A stretch of DNA of 7,722 bases from Oscillospiraceae bacterium (GTDB lineage: Bacteria > Bacillota > Clostridia > Oscillospirales > Ruminococcaceae): the NCBI GenBank assembly GCA_900762805.1, contig CAAFHY010000038.1, forward strand, positions 1-7,722, written 5' to 3'. This document shows positions 6,867 to 7,722 of the stretch, in pieces. A program made the translations under genes and the position numbers. How positions within the stretch are numbered: the stretch's first letter is position 1; each line of letters starts with the position of its first letter. Below the pieces are notes generated by a model. The model saw nothing but the letters and a program-made list of their open reading frames with translations. It ran no database searches and had not been told where the DNA came from.

Positions 6867-7655
6867 ATGCTGGATCAATTTTCAAGAACCGAGCTGCTCT
6901 TTGGGGCAGCGGCTATGGAGCGTCTTTTTGCGGCTCGGGTGGCCGTGTTCGGCATCGGCGGCGTCGGCGGCTACACCGTTGAGGCGCTGGCGCGCTCAGG
7001 CATCGGCGCGCTCGACCTCATCGACGACGACCGCATCTGCCTGACCAACCTCAACCGCCAACTGCTGGCCACGCGCGACACCATCGGCCATTATAAGGTG
7101 GACGAGGCCGCCGCCCGCGTGGCGCGCATCAACCCGAAATGCACCGTGCGCACCTACCAGACCTTCTTCCTGCCCGAAACGGCCGATCAGTTCGACTTCT
7201 CGGCCTATGATTATGTGGTGGACGCCATCGACACGGTTTCAGGCAAGCTGGCGCTCATCGAAAAAGCCCGCCAGGCCGGCGTTCCCGTCATCTCGGCCAT
7301 GGGTGCCGGCAACAAGCTCGACGCCACAGCCTTCCGCGTGGCCGACATCTATGAGACATCGGTCTGCCCGCTGGCGCGTGTCATGCGGCATGAATGCCGG
7401 CGGCGCGGCATCGACCGCCTCAAGGTCGTCTACTCGCAGGAGCCGCCTGTGCGCCCGCTCGACAATAAAGAAAACAGCTGCCGCAGCCACTGCATCTGCC
7501 CGCCCGGCACCGCACGCAAATGCACCGTGCGCCGCGATGTCCCCGGCTCTACGGCCTTTGTGCCGGCCGTGGCCGGGCTGATCATCGCCGGCGAGGTAGT
7601 CAAGGATATCGCCGGACTGGGCGAAAGGAAGAACCGTGCCGGAAAGGCAGAGTGA
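6867..7655 (+). CDS. tcdA: tRNA threonylcarbamoyladenosine dehydratase (E1-like, ThiF/MoeB fold)
   Basis: This 262-aa protein belongs to the ThiF/MoeB/E1 superfamily, TcdA (CsdL/YgdL) branch. It would use ATP to dehydrate t6A at position 37 of ANN-decoding tRNAs to the cyclic ct6A form. Seen in the sequence are the nucleotide-binding loop GIGGVGG (29-35), LIDDD (51-55), NLNRQ (61-65), K77, DAID (119-122), CPLARVMR (167-174) and a C-terminal GSTAFVPAVAGLIIAGEVV segment. A cluster C205-X3-C209-X-C211-X7-C219 resembles the metal-binding cysteines of other ThiF-like proteins; it may bind zinc, or supply a catalytic cysteine. The ATG at 6867 has AGAGGA overlapping the previous gene's stop, so translation is probably coupled to the Rrf2 gene. 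ThiF or MoeB proper are less likely because of the length and this cysteine segment. Confidence 0.92.
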   Translation: MLDQFSRTELLFGAAAMERLFAARVAVFGIGGVGGYTVEALARSGIGALDLIDDDRICLTNLNRQLLATRDTIGHYKVDEAAARVARINPKCTVRTYQTFFLPETADQFDFSAYDYVVDAIDTVSGKLALIEKARQAGVPVISAMGAGNKLDATAFRVADIYETSVCPLARVMRHECRRRGIDRLKVVYSQEPPVRPLDNKENSCRSHCICPPGTARKCTVRRDVPGSTAFVPAVAGLIIAGEVVKDIAGLGERKNRAGKAE

Positions 7656-7674
7656 TTAGAAAATCACGCGGAAC

Positions 7675-7718
7675 AGCCCTCCGGCGCCTTGGCGGAAAAG
7701 AGCCGGATATGAAGGGCT
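7675..7718. repeat. Imperfect inverted repeat after tcdA
   Basis: AGCCCT (7675-7680) pairs with AGGGCT (7713-7718) and the adjacent CCGGC (7681-7685) pairs with GCCGG (7702-7706), with a 6-nt bulge on the right. This could be a terminator stem or part of a structured RNA, but the window ends 4 nt later, so a T-tract cannot be judged. Confidence 0.35.
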
Positions 7719-7722
7719 CGGA

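Overview
The window looks like a chromosomal segment of a GC-rich Firmicute, most likely a gut clostridium of the Oscillospiraceae/Ruminococcaceae type. The reasons are the strong third-position GC bias, sigma-A-like promoters (TTGATT/TATAAT), AGGAG-type ribosome binding sites, a clostridial-style glycogen phosphorylase paired with a cytoplasmic GH13 amylase, and an Rrf2-TcdA gene pair. All recognised genes are on the + strand. There are no tRNA or rRNA genes, insertion sequences or CRISPR arrays. The taxonomic placement is inferred from style, not from a search.

Region 1 (1-4325) is an alpha-glucan breakdown unit. A near-consensus promoter (27-55), with an imperfect palindrome around its -35 box, drives glgP (102-2507). 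After a 69-nt gap containing a 9-bp stem hairpin comes a GH13 neopullulanase/cyclomaltodextrinase-like enzyme (about 2577-4325). GlgP releases glucose-1-phosphate from glycogen or maltodextrin chain ends. The GH13 enzyme, which has no signal peptide, would cleave the branched limit dextrins or short oligosaccharides left over inside the cell.

Region 2 (4326-4952) is about 630 nt with no convincing gene. It is rich in hairpins, holds a 16-bp direct repeat, and contains a textbook intrinsic terminator on the minus strand (4692-4717) facing a plausible minus-strand promoter (4814-4842). Together these suggest a small minus-strand RNA of about 115 nt. Next to it, a perfect 18-bp palindrome overlaps an extended -10 element that probably drives the following gene.

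Region 3 (4953-6024) holds a membrane-anchored NERD-domain protein (4953-5600) with a strong terminator, then an overlooked 58-aa acidic protein (5777-5953) with a strong Shine-Dalgarno sequence and its own terminator.

Region 4 (5954-6432) is a second GC-rich stretch of about 480 nt without a supported gene. It ends in a near-consensus promoter whose spacer carries a perfect inverted repeat, probably an operator. That promoter drives an Rrf2-family, probably Fe-S-sensing, regulator (6433-6858). The regulator is followed 8 nt later by tcdA (6867-7655), the E1-like enzyme that makes the cyclic form of the t6A tRNA modification. The last 67 nt contain an imperfect inverted repeat cut by the window edge.
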